DNA of 64,000 bases, from the NCBI GenBank assembly GCA_025936825.1, contig JAICSO010000002.1, positions 62,001 through 126,000 on the forward strand, read 5' to 3'. Source of the DNA: Terriglobales bacterium (GTDB lineage Bacteria; Acidobacteriota; Terriglobia; Terriglobales; Acidobacteriaceae). Of the stretch, positions 20,376 to 27,977 are shown in pieces; positions within the stretch are counted from its first letter, which is position 1, and every line of letters begins with the position of its first letter. The notes under the pieces are model-generated. The model did no database searches. It saw nothing but the letters and a program-made list of their open reading frames with translations, and was not told the origin of the DNA. Made by a program: the position numbers and the translations under genes.

Positions 20376-20947
20376 ATGGCAACGGCAACCAAGTTCTCAA
20401 CGGTAGTTAACGGAGTGATGGTCGACGACCTCCTGGGGCCATTGATGCAGTCAGAGCGACACCGGCCATCGCGAAATTCAAGTTTGGTTTTCGCAATCGG
20501 TGGATTAATGGGAGTCAGACTGTCTCGACTGTCCATGGATTCCAAGGAGCCCTGCAACAGCTGTCGCATTCGCAACCGATTGTGCTGGAGTCTGACGAAC
20601 CGGCGATCCTGCTGGGCAAGGACACCGCCGCGAACCCGGGCGAGCACCTGCCGCACGCGCTGGCAGCGTGCCTGACCACCGCCATGGTCTATCACGCCGC
20701 CGCTCGCGGCATTCAGATTTACGAACTCGAATCAACCGTTGAAGGTGACATCGACCTTCACGGATTCCTCGATTTGGACAGAAAGATACGCAAGGGATTC
20801 GAGGGAATCCGGGTCCATTTCAAAATCAAAGCCGACGTTCCAGACGAGCAATTGCAGGAGGTCGCTCAACTGGCGCCTTGTTACTCAGCGGTGTTCGATT
20901 CCTTGGTGAATGGCGTGCCTGTGTCCGTCGCGGCTGAGGGGATGTAG
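20376..20947 (+). pseudogene. OsmC-family gene with a one-base frameshift
   Basis: The ATG at 20376 begins MATATKFSTVVNGVMVDDLL in one frame. From the GGGG run at 20435-20438 the family sequence continues in the next frame: IDAVRATPAIAKFKFGFRNR, then VSTVHGFQGALQQLSHSQPI, then LESDEPAILLGKDTAANPGE, LPHALAACLTTAMVYHAAAR and QLAPCYSAVFDSLVN. Restoring one G gives a complete ~190-residue OsmC protein of the longer (YhfA/SACOL1771-like) group with both cysteines. Either the gene is recently inactivated, or the deletion in a G-run is a sequencing error. The downstream half alone appears as an open frame from 20582. Confidence 0.85.
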
Positions 20948-21006
20948 GCGTCTGCGATACGGCCACTACATGCAACAAAGCAAATCTCTACTGAAAGGAA
21001 AAACAA

Positions 21007-21576
21007 ATGATCGTGGGAAATCCAACCTCAATTCTGAAAGCAATGGCGGTCATGTTGCGCTCAACCTTGTTGAGCGGCCTCGTGATTGTCATGCCAATCG
21101 TGGCGAGGGCTGACGAACCGGCCCACAACCACGCATCGTCGTCGAAGCTGGTGCAGATTGTTCGTCAGAACACAGCCCAGTTCATCGACGTCAACAACGT
21201 AAAAGGAGCAGGCTATCAGCCGCTCTTCGGCTGCGTCAGCGGTCCGGACCACGGGGCTATGGGAATTCACTACCTTAACCTTGGCCTGGTTGGCGACGGC
21301 TTGCTGGATGCACGCACCCCCGAGGCGCTGATCTATGAGCCAGTCGGGAAGGCGCGGCGCCTGGTCGGCGTGGAGTACATCGTCGACGCCGCAACCTGGC
21401 TGGCGGCACATGAAAATACTCCGCCCCAACTTGAAGGGCAGGACTTTCAGTTCGTGGACGCTCCCAACCGCTTTGGGATTCCAGCGTTCTTCGAACTACA
21501 CGTCTGGGCCTGGAGGGATAATCCAAACGGCGCATACGTCGACTGGAACAACAACGTGAGCTGCGAAGGACAGTGA
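21007..21576 (+). CDS. Conserved secreted protein of unknown function
   Basis: A 189-residue protein with AGGA seven bases before the ATG. An N-terminal hydrophobic stretch (MLRSTLLSGLVIVMPIVARA) looks like a signal peptide ending near residue 36. The mature part has two cysteines (PLFGCVSGPDHGAMGIHYLN and the penultimate-region NNNVSCEGQ) and conserved-looking blocks EALIYEPVGKARRLVGVEYI and FELHVWAWRDNPNGAYVDWN. I do not recognise an enzyme or binding fold. Similar proteins with the HVWxWxxNPNG block occur in several phyla without a known role. A terminator follows at 21594. Confidence 0.7.
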   Translation: MIVGNPTSILKAMAVMLRSTLLSGLVIVMPIVARADEPAHNHASSSKLVQIVRQNTAQFIDVNNVKGAGYQPLFGCVSGPDHGAMGIHYLNLGLVGDGLLDARTPEALIYEPVGKARRLVGVEYIVDAATWLAAHENTPPQLEGQDFQFVDAPNRFGIPAFFELHVWAWRDNPNGAYVDWNNNVSCEGQ

Positions 21577-21593
21577 GGGCGCGGCAGTAATAG

Positions 21594-21628
21594 AATCCCC
21601 GCTCAGGAAACTCTTGGGCGGGATTTTT
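21594..21628 (+). terminator. Intrinsic terminator after the secreted-protein gene
   Basis: AATCCC-C-GCTC pairs with GGGCGGGATT (one bulged C, one T:G pair) across an 11-base loop and runs into TTTTT at 21624-21628, 18-52 bases past the stop. Confidence 0.6.
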
Positions 21629-21664
21629 GCTTCATGGGTATTATCGATAAGAGATTCTGATGCC

Positions 21665-22222
21665 ATGATCGACCGATCTTCTGCCTGGAACCTTCTTACT
21701 GAATTCACTCAGTCGGAAAGCTTGCGCAAGCACGCTCTGGCCGTTGAAGTGTGCATGCGCGCTTACGCCAAAAGGTTTGGTACCGATGAGGAGCTTTGGG
21801 GCGTGGTAGGTCTCATTCACGATTTCGATTACGAGAAATATCCCACCGCACAGGAGCATCCGTATAAAGGCAACGAGATTCTGAAAGAGCGCGGATACTC
21901 CGATGAAATCCGGCGCGCCATCATGTCGCACGCCGAATACACCGGTGTGACGCGCGAAAGTCCAATGGAGAAAGCACTTTTTGCCTGTGACGAACTCGCC
22001 GGCTTTATTACCGCTGTGGCGCTGGTCAAACCAAGCAAGTCGCTCGCGGAGGTAGAGGCGAAGTCCGTGCGCAAGAAGATGAAGGACAAAGCCTTCGCCC
22101 GCAGCGTCTCCCGTGACGACATCATCAACGGCGCGAGGGAGCTGGGCGTCGACCTCGACGAGCACATCGCCTTCTGCATCGAGGCAATGAAGGGGATTGC
22201 GGGGGAACTGGGGCTGGGCTAA
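21665..22222 (+). CDS. HD-domain phosphohydrolase-like protein
   Basis: A 185-residue protein from the ATG at 21665; ATG at 21659 is out of frame. It has HD-superfamily metal-binding motifs: His in SLRKHALAVEVCM, the HD pair in VVGLIHDFDYEKYP, His in RAIMSHAEYTG, and the late Asp in LFACDELAGFITAVALVKPS. It resembles the small cytoplasmic HDIG proteins annotated as metal-dependent phosphohydrolases or hydrolases of unknown substrate. It is preceded by a terminator and is probably monocistronic. Confidence 0.82.
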   Translation: MIDRSSAWNLLTEFTQSESLRKHALAVEVCMRAYAKRFGTDEELWGVVGLIHDFDYEKYPTAQEHPYKGNEILKERGYSDEIRRAIMSHAEYTGVTRESPMEKALFACDELAGFITAVALVKPSKSLAEVEAKSVRKKMKDKAFARSVSRDDIINGARELGVDLDEHIAFCIEAMKGIAGELGLG

Positions 22223-22315
22223 CTGAAACTGCTTCGCAGGCGCCCCCGTGCTTAGGCGCTGAGAATGTAACAAAAACGCCGCAACTCACTCTTGGGCTTT
22301 TGTTCAAGTTGCATA

Positions 22316-22344
22316 TTGACTCATCCTGATGAGTCAGATAGACT
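22316..22344 (+). promoter_or_regulatory. vapBC promoter with embedded palindromic operator
   Basis: TTGACT (22316-22321, -35) and TAGACT (22339-22344, -10) are 17 bases apart. The perfect inverted repeat TGACTCATC CT GATGAGTCA (22317-22336) fills the spacer. The predicted transcription start falls at or within a base or two of the antitoxin ATG (22351). Binding by the ribbon-helix-helix antitoxin would block polymerase, as known for VapBC autoregulation. Confidence 0.65.
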
Positions 22345-22350
22345 CAAGAC

Positions 22351-22605
22351 ATGGCTAAAAGGCTTCAAGTCATCCTGCAAGACCCTGAGTACCGCGAAGT
22401 GCAGCGTGCCGCCAAATCTAGGCACATGACAATCGCAGAATGGGTGCGGCAGGCATTGGAATTCGCCCGCCGCCGGGAACCTGTGGGCTCTGTCTCCAAG
22501 AAGCTGGATGCGATCCGAGCCGCAGCAGAACATTCCTATCCCACCGCCGATATCGATACCATGTTGTCCGAAATTGAAGCTGGTTACAGCGGCCAGCAAC
22601 CGTGA
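22351..22605 (+). CDS. vapB: VapB-type antitoxin (ribbon-helix-helix)
   Basis: An 84-residue protein. The N-terminal ribbon-helix-helix (KRLQVILQDPEYREVQRAAK, then HMTIAEWVRQALEFARR) is the DNA-binding part. The C-terminal tail (YPTADIDTMLSEIEAGYSG) is the usual toxin-binding extension. It precedes and overlaps the toxin gene by four bases, the standard antitoxin-toxin arrangement. No Shine-Dalgarno precedes the ATG and the promoter lies almost on top of it, so the message may be leaderless. It should repress its own operon through the palindrome at 22317-22336. Confidence 0.88.
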   Translation: MAKRLQVILQDPEYREVQRAAKSRHMTIAEWVRQALEFARRREPVGSVSKKLDAIRAAAEHSYPTADIDTMLSEIEAGYSGQQP

Positions 22606-22997
22606 TCTTCATCGATTCGAACATTCCGATGTACTTAGTCGGGAGCCCGCATCCTAATAAGACCCAGGCTCAGCACCTTCTTGAAACTCTGACCACCCAG
22701 CGCCAGCGGTTGGTCACAGATGCGGAAGTTTTGCAGGAAATCCTGCATCGCTATGTAGCCATTGATCGTCGGGACGCGATCCAGCCTGCATTCGAGTCCA
22801 TCCTGGCTGTGGTGGATGAAGTCTTGCCTGTGGACGAGAATGCTGTAGATCGTGCAAAGCAGATCGTCCTGGGATATCGCCGATTGTCGGCGCGGGACGC
22901 GGTGCATCTCGCGGTCATGCAGCAGAATGGGATTGAAGAAATAGTCAGCTTCGACTCCGGATTTGACACTTATCCAAAAGTTAAGCGCGTCTCCTGA
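22602..22997 (+). CDS. vapC: VapC-type PIN-domain toxin ribonuclease
   Basis: A 131-residue protein starting at GTG 22602, overlapping the antitoxin stop as GTGA. PIN-domain acidic residues are in place: Asp5 in IFIDSNIPMYLVG, Glu in TDAEVLQEILHRY, Asp in RLSARDAVHLAVMQ and Asp in EEIVSFDSGFDTYP. VapC toxins cleave tRNA or rRNA when freed from VapB; the target here is unknown. The stop is one base from that of the convergent GH5 gene. Confidence 0.88.
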   Translation: MIFIDSNIPMYLVGSPHPNKTQAQHLLETLTTQRQRLVTDAEVLQEILHRYVAIDRRDAIQPAFESILAVVDEVLPVDENAVDRAKQIVLGYRRLSARDAVHLAVMQQNGIEEIVSFDSGFDTYPKVKRVS

Positions 22998-22998
22998 C

Positions 22999-24060
22999 TT
23001 ACTCCGCTTTCCCGTGCATCGCATCCGAGAAGAACTTGCCTGAATTCGACTGCGTGAAGTCCCAGGACTTGATCAGCGCCGGCTCCCACTCCGGGTCATA
23101 GACCCAGCAGAACCAACTGATGCCGCGGCTTTCCAAATACTTCACAATGGCCTGCGGATAGCCGTCCGTCGCTGGATTGGGTTTCTCCGGCGTCCAAAAG
23201 CCAAACTCCGTCGCGACAACAGGGTATTTGCCTGCCGCAAAACCGAAATCCTCATCCCACTTCGGCTCCCACGGTTTCGACCGCTTAAAGACATAGGGAT
23301 GCACAGAGTAAGCGATCCCTTCGACGTTCAGCGGGCTTGTGCGAAGGGGTGCGAGATCGTATGCCCAGTCGAATCCAGCGACGATGGGAATCTTATTCCG
23401 ATCGAACGAGTGAATCATGATCACAAGATTCTCGTTCAGCTTCTTCCATTCGTCCCACGATACCGGGCCCCAGTTGTCGGAGTAATTCGAGGGCTCGTTG
23501 AATAGCTCATAGAACACAATCGTGTTATTCCCTTGGAAGTGATTGGCGATGGTGTGCCAGAAATTGAACCATTCGGCGCGCGAGGTCTGGTACATCGGGT
23601 CCTGAAAAACTTCGGTTTCGATGTTGCCGATGGAATGAAAGTCGATGTCGATGTACATGCCCAGTTCCGTACACCACTCCACTGCTTGATCCAGCAGAGC
23701 AAGATAACTCTGGGCCCCGCGTTCGCGCCAAGCAACCGGATGCACTGGAATGCGCACCACCTTGGCCCCGGTTTGCTGCACATGTTGAAAGAAGTCGAGA
23801 TTCCAATGTCCTTCATGCTCAACCTTGTCAGGATCGGCGATGGCCATGCCGCGAAACAGAGCCACATTCCCAGCCGGATCGATGAACTTATTACCTTTCA
23901 CCGTGATTAGCGGCAGTTTTTTCGCGTTTGGGCTATTCAGCGGCTTGGTTGGGTACTGGTCGTGCCACCAGGCGTGGTAGTTGGCATCGGCAGGTTTCGT
24001 TTGCGATAGGGCCGACGCGCAGGTCAGCGTGATGATCAGACTGAATATGAGTGCTCTCAT
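22999..24060 (-). CDS. Secreted GH5-family glycoside hydrolase (candidate beta-mannanase)
   Basis: About 353 residues from the ATG at 24060 (GGGAG just upstream; the frame stays open to 24180). Signal peptide: MRALIFSLIITLTCASALSQ. The catalytic TIM barrel shows the GH5 hallmarks: acid/base Glu189 in IVFYELFNEPSNY, nucleophile Glu285 in VVATEFGFWTPEK, a His-containing strand YSVHPYVF and DIDFHSIGN. GH5 covers cellulases, mannanases and others. The adjoining GH130 phosphorylase and 2-epimerase genes (29 bases away and beyond, same strand) point to a beta-mannan or glucomannan substrate. That assignment is from context, not from residues. Confidence 0.87.
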   Translation of the reverse strand: MRALIFSLIITLTCASALSQTKPADANYHAWWHDQYPTKPLNSPNAKKLPLITVKGNKFIDPAGNVALFRGMAIADPDKVEHEGHWNLDFFQHVQQTGAKVVRIPVHPVAWRERGAQSYLALLDQAVEWCTELGMYIDIDFHSIGNIETEVFQDPMYQTSRAEWFNFWHTIANHFQGNNTIVFYELFNEPSNYSDNWGPVSWDEWKKLNENLVIMIHSFDRNKIPIVAGFDWAYDLAPLRTSPLNVEGIAYSVHPYVFKRSKPWEPKWDEDFGFAAGKYPVVATEFGFWTPEKPNPATDGYPQAIVKYLESRGISWFCWVYDPEWEPALIKSWDFTQSNSGKFFSDAMHGKAE

Positions 24061-24089
24061 GTGCTCCCTTTTTCCGACAAGGCTACGCT

Positions 24090-25307
24090 TTACGCTTTGG
24101 CACCGCGAGATTTCTTTTCCGTATTCTTCCCCAGAATCCCCAAATTCTTCTTGATGAGCGCGTACCTTTGCTCCACGCATTTGTGGCTCAGCAGTGGATC
24201 TTCCGGCGTGTTCATGACGTAATCCAGCAACTTATCGACGGTGCTGGTTGCAACATGCAGGCGCGTATCGGACGAAGCGTAATAAATGAAGACGGTTCCG
24301 TCCTTGCGTTCGACCCAGCCATTGCTGAACACAACGTTCGACACATCGCCAACGCGCTCGTCCCCCTGCGGGCCAATGAAGTAGCCTGCCGGTCGATGTG
24401 TGATAACCTGCGGTCGCTTCAAATCAGCCAAGAACATGTAGAGCACGTACCGCAAACCTGCGGCTGTGTTGCGAACGCCGTGCGCTAGATGCAGCCACCC
24501 TTTGTCCGTCTTAATGGGTGCCGGACCAAGGCCATTTTTTACTTCTTTGATGGTGTGGTACTCGCGGTTGTCCATGATCACTTCTTCTTCGACAATCGGA
24601 TTCTCCATGCTCTTTATCAGCCCCCAACCGATGCCGCCACCTTTGCCGGCCTGGATGAACTCGTCCTGTGGACGCGTGTAAAGCGCGTATTGTCCGTTCA
24701 CGAATTCGGGATGCAGCACCACGTTTCGTTGCTGCGGGGACTTGGTTTTAAGGTCAGGCAAGCGCTCCCAATTCTTCAGGTCTTTCGTGCGCACGATGCC
24801 GCACTGCGCGACAGCCGAGGAGGTGTCCCATCCAGGAACCTCGGGATCTTTGCGCTCGGTGCAGAACAAGCCATAAATCCAGCCGTCTTCGTGCTTGACG
24901 ACACGAATGTCATACACATTTACGTCGGGATTATCAGTCTGCGGCAGAAGTATGGGGTAGTCCCAGAAGCGAAAGTTGTCGATGCCGGTCGGGCTCTCGG
25001 CGACAGCGAGGAAAGATTTGCGGTCCACGCCTTCGACGCGGCCGATGACCAGAATCTTGCCATTGTGCTCGATTGCACCAGCATTGAACACAGCGTTAAT
25101 GGCCATGCGTTCCTGCAAGTGCGCATTCGTTTTCTGGTCAAAGTCGTAGCGCCAGGTCAAGGGCGCGTGCTCAGCCGTGAGAACCGGGTATGTGTAGCGG
25201 TCGTAAACCCCGTTGCCGCTGGCAACCTTCGGATTGCGCCGCTTCAGCAGTTTTTCGTGCTGTGCGAAAAGAGCCTGGGTCTTCTTCTTGAATTCCGCTT
25301 GCGTCAT
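24090..25307 (-). CDS. GH130 mannosyl-glucose (mannoside) phosphorylase
   Basis: A 405-residue cytoplasmic enzyme without a signal peptide. It has the five-bladed GH130 propeller pattern: NGVYDRYTYPVLTAEHAPLT, NAVFNAGAIEHNGKILVIGR, NVYDIRVVKHEDGWIYGLFC (the DxR segment bearing the expected catalytic Asp), HPEFVNGQYALYTRPQDEFI, GLGPAPIKTDKGWLHLAHGV, and SNVVFSNGWVERKDGTVFIY. Length and motifs are close to 4-O-beta-D-mannosyl-D-glucose phosphorylases, which yield mannose 1-phosphate and glucose. This is the second intracellular step of the epimerase-dependent mannan pathway; the epimerase is the next gene upstream. Substrate within GH130 is inferred from that neighbour. Confidence 0.9.
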   Translation of the reverse strand: MTQAEFKKKTQALFAQHEKLLKRRNPKVASGNGVYDRYTYPVLTAEHAPLTWRYDFDQKTNAHLQERMAINAVFNAGAIEHNGKILVIGRVEGVDRKSFLAVAESPTGIDNFRFWDYPILLPQTDNPDVNVYDIRVVKHEDGWIYGLFCTERKDPEVPGWDTSSAVAQCGIVRTKDLKNWERLPDLKTKSPQQRNVVLHPEFVNGQYALYTRPQDEFIQAGKGGGIGWGLIKSMENPIVEEEVIMDNREYHTIKEVKNGLGPAPIKTDKGWLHLAHGVRNTAAGLRYVLYMFLADLKRPQVITHRPAGYFIGPQGDERVGDVSNVVFSNGWVERKDGTVFIYYASSDTRLHVATSTVDKLLDYVMNTPEDPLLSHKCVEQRYALIKKNLGILGKNTEKKSRGAKA

Positions 25308-25352
25308 TCGGTTCTCCGAGCGTCCTCTAATAAATAGAACCTGAAAGGTCTT

Positions 25353-25440
25353 CTTTGCGAACTTTGCGTCCTTTGCGGTTATGTCTTTCGGACCTTGAGC
25401 CGCAAAGATCGCAAAGCACGCAAAGCACGCAAAGAAAAAA
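25353..25440. repeat. Inverted short-word repeat (TTTGCG / CGCAAAG)
   Basis: Words CTTTGCG, ACTTTGCGT, CCTTTGCGG are followed, after a short spacer, by CCGCAAAGATCGCAAAG and two further GCACGCAAAG units. The two halves are reverse complements built from tandem six- to nine-base words. It sits between the epimerase stop and the GH130 start. Confidence 0.7.
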
Positions 25441-25454
25441 CCCGACGTACTCTC

Positions 25455-26657
25455 TCAGGAGTGTGCAGTTGCCTGGACTCCCGCCCGTGCCATCACCTCA
25501 AAGCACGTCCGGCTGTTGTGATACGGGCATTTCCAAGCATCTACCTTGTACTTGTCATTGCTAGGAATGCCGTCGCGCGAAACCTTCCAGAACCACTCAC
25601 CATGTTCGTGATCGACGATGTACTTCTCGATGAACTCCCAGCTTTTTTCCGCGGCCACGCGAAAATGTTCTTCTTCCGAAAGCTGATGCGCGTTCAGAAA
25701 CCCCACAACTGCCTCCGCCTGAGGCCACCAGTGCTTATCGCTGTCGATGATGCTGCCGTGCTCCGCCTCGTACAGTAGGCCACCGTCGCTGTCCACCGCC
25801 TGCTCATAAACCGCCTGAGCCATTCGAACGGCCTCTTCCTGTACCTGCTTCATCAGTTGCGGATCTCCGTAGATCTCAGCCGCCTCGCAGAGTAGCCAAC
25901 TTCCCTCGATGTCGTGGCCAAAAGAAATCACGTCTGACTTCGGGGTCCAGTCCTCGTCAAAGAACAGTACGAAGTGGTGGCTCTTGGGATGGATGATGTG
26001 ATTCAGAAAAATCTCATTCAGTTCGCGAAGCTTTTTGCGCAGGCCCTCATTCTTCCACGCCCGACTCAAATTCGCGTAGGCCTCCAGCATATGGAGATGC
26101 GTGTTCATGGATTTTTTCTCGTCCATGTCCACTTCGCTCAGGCGTTGATCCTGTGCCAGGCTCCAGTCGCGTTCGTAGGTTTCGAAATAGCCGCCAAACT
26201 TCTCGTCGTGACTGGTCTTTTCGATGGTTTCGAACAAAGAAATTGCGCGTTTCAGCGCTTCGTCATCGTGAGTCGCCAGGTAATACTCTGCCAGCGCATA
26301 GACCGTGAACGCCTGCCCATAAACACGCTTCTTTAAATCGCAAGGCTCTCCACGATAATTCAGCATCCAGTACACGCCGCCAAACTCGTTATCCCAGAAA
26401 TGTCGCAGGATGTAGTCGCAGGCGCGGGTCGCAGTCCTCAAGTAAACGTCTTCGCGGTAAACGGAATATGCCTTCGCGAATGTCCACAGAATGCGCGCGT
26501 TCAGAATGAGGCCTTTGTCCGCCTTGGGATCGATCACCAGATCATTCGTGATCTGTCCGCGGAAGCCGTTAAAATCGTTATCAATGGTGTATTTCAGCCA
26601 GAAGGGAAGGATGTTCGACCGCAGTTCTTTTTCGACGCGCGTTTTCAGATCCGACAC
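25455..26657 (-). CDS. Cellobiose/mannobiose 2-epimerase (AGE family)
   Basis: A 400-residue (alpha/alpha)6-barrel enzyme starting at GTG 26657, with AGGGG five bases upstream. Conserved stretches of the N-acylglucosamine/cellobiose 2-epimerase family: GLILNARILWTFAKAYSVYR, FGGVYWMLNYRGEPCDLKKR, YGQAFTVYALAEYYLAT, KSMNTHLHMLEAYANLSRAW, VISFGHDIEGSWLLCEAAE and DKHWWPQAEAVVGFLNAHQL, giving the expected active-site histidines. Known: such enzymes convert the reducing-end mannose of mannobiose to glucose. Placed next to GH130 and GH5, mannobiose is the likely substrate. It is 31 bases downstream of the LacI-type regulator and probably in its operon. Confidence 0.9.
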   Translation of the reverse strand: MSDLKTRVEKELRSNILPFWLKYTIDNDFNGFRGQITNDLVIDPKADKGLILNARILWTFAKAYSVYREDVYLRTATRACDYILRHFWDNEFGGVYWMLNYRGEPCDLKKRVYGQAFTVYALAEYYLATHDDEALKRAISLFETIEKTSHDEKFGGYFETYERDWSLAQDQRLSEVDMDEKKSMNTHLHMLEAYANLSRAWKNEGLRKKLRELNEIFLNHIIHPKSHHFVLFFDEDWTPKSDVISFGHDIEGSWLLCEAAEIYGDPQLMKQVQEEAVRMAQAVYEQAVDSDGGLLYEAEHGSIIDSDKHWWPQAEAVVGFLNAHQLSEEEHFRVAAEKSWEFIEKYIVDHEHGEWFWKVSRDGIPSNDKYKVDAWKCPYHNSRTCFEVMARAGVQATAHS

Positions 26658-26688
26658 ACGTGCCCCTACCCGCAGAAATCTCGGCGAA

Positions 26689-27720
26689 TTAACTCGCAGC
26701 TTTTGCGGTCGATTCGCGAATCACCAGTTCTGGTTTGACTGCGACTTGCTTGGGCCAGTCCTCTTTGCCTTCCAGGCGATCCAGCAGCACCTTCGCGGCG
26801 ATTTCCCCCATCTGGTGCAGAGGCTGCCGGACAGTGGTCAAGCTGGGCGAGTGGAACATAGCGGCCTGGATGTCGTCGAAACCGACCACCGACACGTCTT
26901 CGGGCACCCGCATGCCTGCTTCGCGAATGGCGCGAATGGCGCCGATGGCGGAGGCATCGTTGTAGGCAAAAAGCGCCGTGAACGGCTGCTTGCGCTCCAG
27001 GAGCATTTTCGCGTACGGATAACCCAGCGCCGGGCCCGATTCCTCGCCTGCCAATTGAACTGTCAACTCCGGCCGGATGGGCACGCCCAAATCCTTGGCG
27101 ATTTCCGATATCGCTCCCCAGCGCTGGGCAGCGTCGGCACTATCGGGATTTCCGATCATCGCCGCAATCTTGCGATGTCCCAGCGAGACCAGATGTTCGA
27201 GCGCCAATTTCACACCGAGACGTTGATCGAGGATCACGTTGGTTGCGTTTTCCTCCTGCCGATGTCCCGACACTGCAACTACCGGCACGGAAATGTTGTG
27301 CTGCAGGTTGAGGTCGATGGTTATTACGCCCTCCGCCCCGCGCTCGAGCAGCAGTTCGCTATAACGCTGAAATAGCTGCGGGTCATGGTGGTGGACGCCC
27401 GTGATAAAGAAGTAGTCTTTTTGCCGGGCGTACTCCTCAATTCCCGCGATCACTTGCCCGCCGTAACCGTCGCTGATGTCAGTGGGAATCACGCCGATGG
27501 TGTATGTGCGTTTGTTGCGCAAGGAGCGCGCCATTAAATTCGGCTTGTACTTCAGTTCGCGAGCAGCGGCGAAAATCCGGTTGCGAGTGGTTTCCGGGAT
27601 ATGCTTGGCCGAGGGCGAGTTATTCAACACGGCCGAGACTGTTCCGGGAGAGAGGTGCACCTTTTCGGCGACCAATTTGAGGGTGACGACCGATTCCGCT
27701 CCATTATTCTTCACAGGCAT
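26689..27720 (-). CDS. LacI-family transcriptional regulator of the mannan cluster
   Basis: A 343-residue protein. The N-terminal helix-turn-helix and hinge read VTLKLVAEKVHLSPGTVSAV, LNNSPSAKHIPETTRNRIFA, KYKPNLMARSLRNKRTYTIG. The periplasmic-binding-protein-like effector domain follows (DGYGGQVIAGIEEYARQKDY, TALFAYNDASAIGAIRAI, VPEDVSVVGFDDIQAAMFHS). It is the first gene of the run regulator, epimerase, GH130, GH5 on the minus strand. It probably represses this operon until a mannan-derived sugar is present. A weak palindrome TTAATAAACGATTTTCTAA upstream (27815-27833) is only a tentative operator. Confidence 0.9.
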   Translation of the reverse strand: MPVKNNGAESVVTLKLVAEKVHLSPGTVSAVLNNSPSAKHIPETTRNRIFAAARELKYKPNLMARSLRNKRTYTIGVIPTDISDGYGGQVIAGIEEYARQKDYFFITGVHHHDPQLFQRYSELLLERGAEGVITIDLNLQHNISVPVVAVSGHRQEENATNVILDQRLGVKLALEHLVSLGHRKIAAMIGNPDSADAAQRWGAISEIAKDLGVPIRPELTVQLAGEESGPALGYPYAKMLLERKQPFTALFAYNDASAIGAIRAIREAGMRVPEDVSVVGFDDIQAAMFHSPSLTTVRQPLHQMGEIAAKVLLDRLEGKEDWPKQVAVKPELVIRESTAKAAS

Positions 27721-27888
27721 AGCACTCCAACGCGACCAGGTCCCGTTCCCCCCGAAACGGGCGCGGCAAACTGGAAACGCTCTAAAGTAGTCCTTTCAGG
27801 ACGCTAAAGCAAGCTTAATAAACGATTTTCTAAGTCATCGTTCCCGCAGCGTAGGAGTGCTTTGGCTGCCAACTATTCAACTGAGATG

Positions 27889-27945
27889 GCATCATCCCGA
27901 TGGCCCGCGCATTCACCAGCGGGGCCGGGGGTCTGGCGTGAGGAA
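27889..27945. repeat. Half or degenerate H4-like repeat
   Basis: CATCATCCCGATGGCCCGCG, then TTCACCAGCGG and GGGGTCTGGCGTGAGG. It matches the left half of the element at 40937-41095 (TCATCCCGA, CCGCG, TTCACCAGCGG, TCTGGCGTG). It lies between the LacI gene and the candidate selenoprotein; no gene was seen in 27721-27977. Confidence 0.55.
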
Positions 27946-27977
27946 AGAAATGTAGACACAGCCACGCGCTCAGCAGT

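Noticed and set aside
27815-27833. Palindrome upstream of the LacI-type gene as its operator
   Set aside because: Only six of nine arm positions match, so it is not reported as a feature.
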